A DNA stretch of 20,413 bases from a virus. The position numbers and the translations under genes were made by a program. The stretch covers positions 1 through 20,413 of IMG/VR virus record IMGVR_UViG_3300025853_000858; one strand, given 5' to 3'. This document shows positions 19,433-20,413 of the stretch, piece by piece. Positions within the stretch are counted from its first letter, which is position 1. Every line of letters begins with the position of its first letter. Under the pieces are notes generated by a model. That model was not told the DNA's origin and did no database searches. It saw only the letters and a program-made list of their open reading frames with translations.

Positions 19433-20413
19433 TTAGACTGTCTTTCGCGCCATCGCGACCGCGTCATCAAGCGGGAGAACCTCCGCCTCTTCGACATCCG
19501 ATGTCTCGGTCTCCTGCGCGTCCTCCGCCACGGGCTCTTCGACCTCTTCCGCCTCGTCGATCTGCGGCTTGCCCACGATCAACGGCAGCATCTCCGCGCC
19601 ATGCGGCAGGGTGGTCGTCGCATGCGGCGCATCGCGCCACGACAGCGTATCGAACCCGCCGCAGTTGGGGCAAACGGGGCCCCATTCCTCATGCACGGAT
19701 TGGCAGGTATCGCAGATCCACTGTTTGCCGCGCGGCGCGGTCAGCGCCCGCGTGAGCCAGCCGCGCACGACCGTATCATCGGCCCCTTCGCCCCGCTCGA
19801 CGGCCGCCATGATCGTGAGGGCGCGCACGGTTGGACGCGTCGAGATCAGATCGCCCAGCGCGCGCCGCGCGGCTGGGAAGTCTTCCGCCGCGATCAGCAA
19901 TTCCGCCTGCAGCAAGCGGCTTTCCTCGGCGTCGGGTGCCTGCTTGATCAGCGCCGCAAACCGCTTGAGACGCGCGGAAGGGGCCTCATCGGGGGCAATC
20001 TCGGCATAGGCGGAGGCCAGATCGGGATGCGGCTGTGCGCCCCATGCCTTCTCCAGCACCCGCGCTGCGTTCTTTTGTTGGCCATTGGCAATATAGCCCC
20101 GCGCCGCCATCGCCGCTGCCGGAATCAGATCCGGCGAGGCTTTATTCGCCGCAATCGCTGCCTCGCGCGCCTCCACAGAGGCTGTCTCGTCGAGAATGCC
20201 TTTGGCCTCCTGCAAGGCCAAAACGGCATCGCGGCGGCGGTGCACCTCTTTGGGCAATTGCCCCTGACGCGCCTTCGCGGAAAGCACTTCGCGCGCACCC
20301 TTCCAATCGCCCGCGCCCGCTTGCAGTTGCAGCAGCGTATCTTGTGTATCCACATGCTTGGGCTTCATCGAGAAGGCCTTCTCGGCCAGTTTCAACGCGG
20401 TTGCGGTATCGCC
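19433..20413 (-). CDS. hemY: HemY-like TPR protein with C-terminal zinc ribbon (partial)
   Basis: The frame is open to the right edge, so the N-terminus, with the expected membrane segments, is missing; the visible part is about 326 residues. TPR-like helical repeats (AEKAFSMKPKHVDTQDTLLQLQAGAGDWKGAREVL, AARVLEKAWGAQPHPDLASAYAEI, RLLQAELLIAAEDFPAARRALGDLI) match HemY, a membrane protein encoded with heme-biosynthesis genes in proteobacteria. After them come WICDTCQSVHEEWGPVCPNCGGFDTLSW, a zinc ribbon with two CxxC pairs seen in alphaproteobacterial HemY, and an acidic tail. This is host chromosome beyond the prophage. HemY's exact role in heme synthesis remains unsettled. Confidence 0.88.
   Translation of the reverse strand, partial: GDTATALKLAEKAFSMKPKHVDTQDTLLQLQAGAGDWKGAREVLSAKARQGQLPKEVHRRRDAVLALQEAKGILDETASVEAREAAIAANKASPDLIPAAAMAARGYIANGQQKNAARVLEKAWGAQPHPDLASAYAEIAPDEAPSARLKRFAALIKQAPDAEESRLLQAELLIAAEDFPAARRALGDLISTRPTVRALTIMAAVERGEGADDTVVRGWLTRALTAPRGKQWICDTCQSVHEEWGPVCPNCGGFDTLSWRDAPHATTTLPHGAEMLPLIVGKPQIDEAEEVEEPVAEDAQETETSDVEEAEVLPLDDAVAMARKTV

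Overview
The window is the right-hand part of a temperate tailed-phage genome (prophage) in the chromosome of a GC-rich alphaproteobacterium, probably a Rhodobacteraceae member. The host call rests on the right edge: a tRNA-Thr(CGT) gene followed by a HemY-like TPR protein with the C-terminal zinc ribbon familiar from this group. The family-level host call is inference. The left prophage end, the tail and lysis genes and any integrase are not in the window.

Layout. Positions 1-6154 (minus strand) hold the packaging and head module, transcribed terS, terL, portal, DUF2213-type protease/scaffold, decoration protein, major capsid, small head protein and head-tail connector. Most junctions are 4-bp ATGA overlaps. 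Positions 6171-6917 hold a clearly AT-rich insertion: a two-TM membrane protein with a beta-helix-like domain, followed by several hairpins and its own terminator. Positions 7028-12018 (minus) hold the replication and DNA-metabolism operon: two unknown proteins, a DUF1376 replication protein with a candidate origin inside its gene, a stand-alone DnaA domain-IV protein, a VRR-NUC nuclease, a DNA adenine methyltransferase, a gene whose 5' end is displaced by a cassette, and a CII-like regulator. Inside this operon, on the opposite strand, sits a small zinc-ribbon gene flanked by 14-bp direct repeats.

Positions 12113-13480 are the immunity region: a Cro-like gene (minus), a LexA/CI-type S24 repressor (plus), a co-transcribed two-TM membrane protein, a strong terminator, and five copies of one 20-bp palindromic operator in two clusters. 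The second cluster overlaps a convincing rightward promoter (TTGACG, 17 bp, TAACTT). Positions 13534-19176 (plus) form the early operon under that promoter: small unknown proteins, a RecE-like PD-(D/E)XK exonuclease, a RecA-like recombination ATPase, a GapR-like nucleoid protein, a Lar-like zinc protein, an ASCH-like protein, several zinc-ribbon or single-TM microproteins (one of 27 aa), and an excisionase-like HTH protein next to tandem 12-bp repeats and a large inverted repeat at the 3' end of tRNA-Thr.

How it works together: the repressor is inferred to silence both arms, the leftward cro-cII-replication-late arm and the rightward recombination arm, through the shared operator. DNA damage would trigger its RecA-dependent self-cleavage. 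The most unusual observations are the five-operator immunity circuit, the repeat-flanked zinc-ribbon cassette that separated a gene from its start codon, the AT-rich membrane/beta-helix moron with private termination signals, the candidate iteron origin paired with a DnaA-domain protein, and the absence of an integrase beside the xis-like gene.
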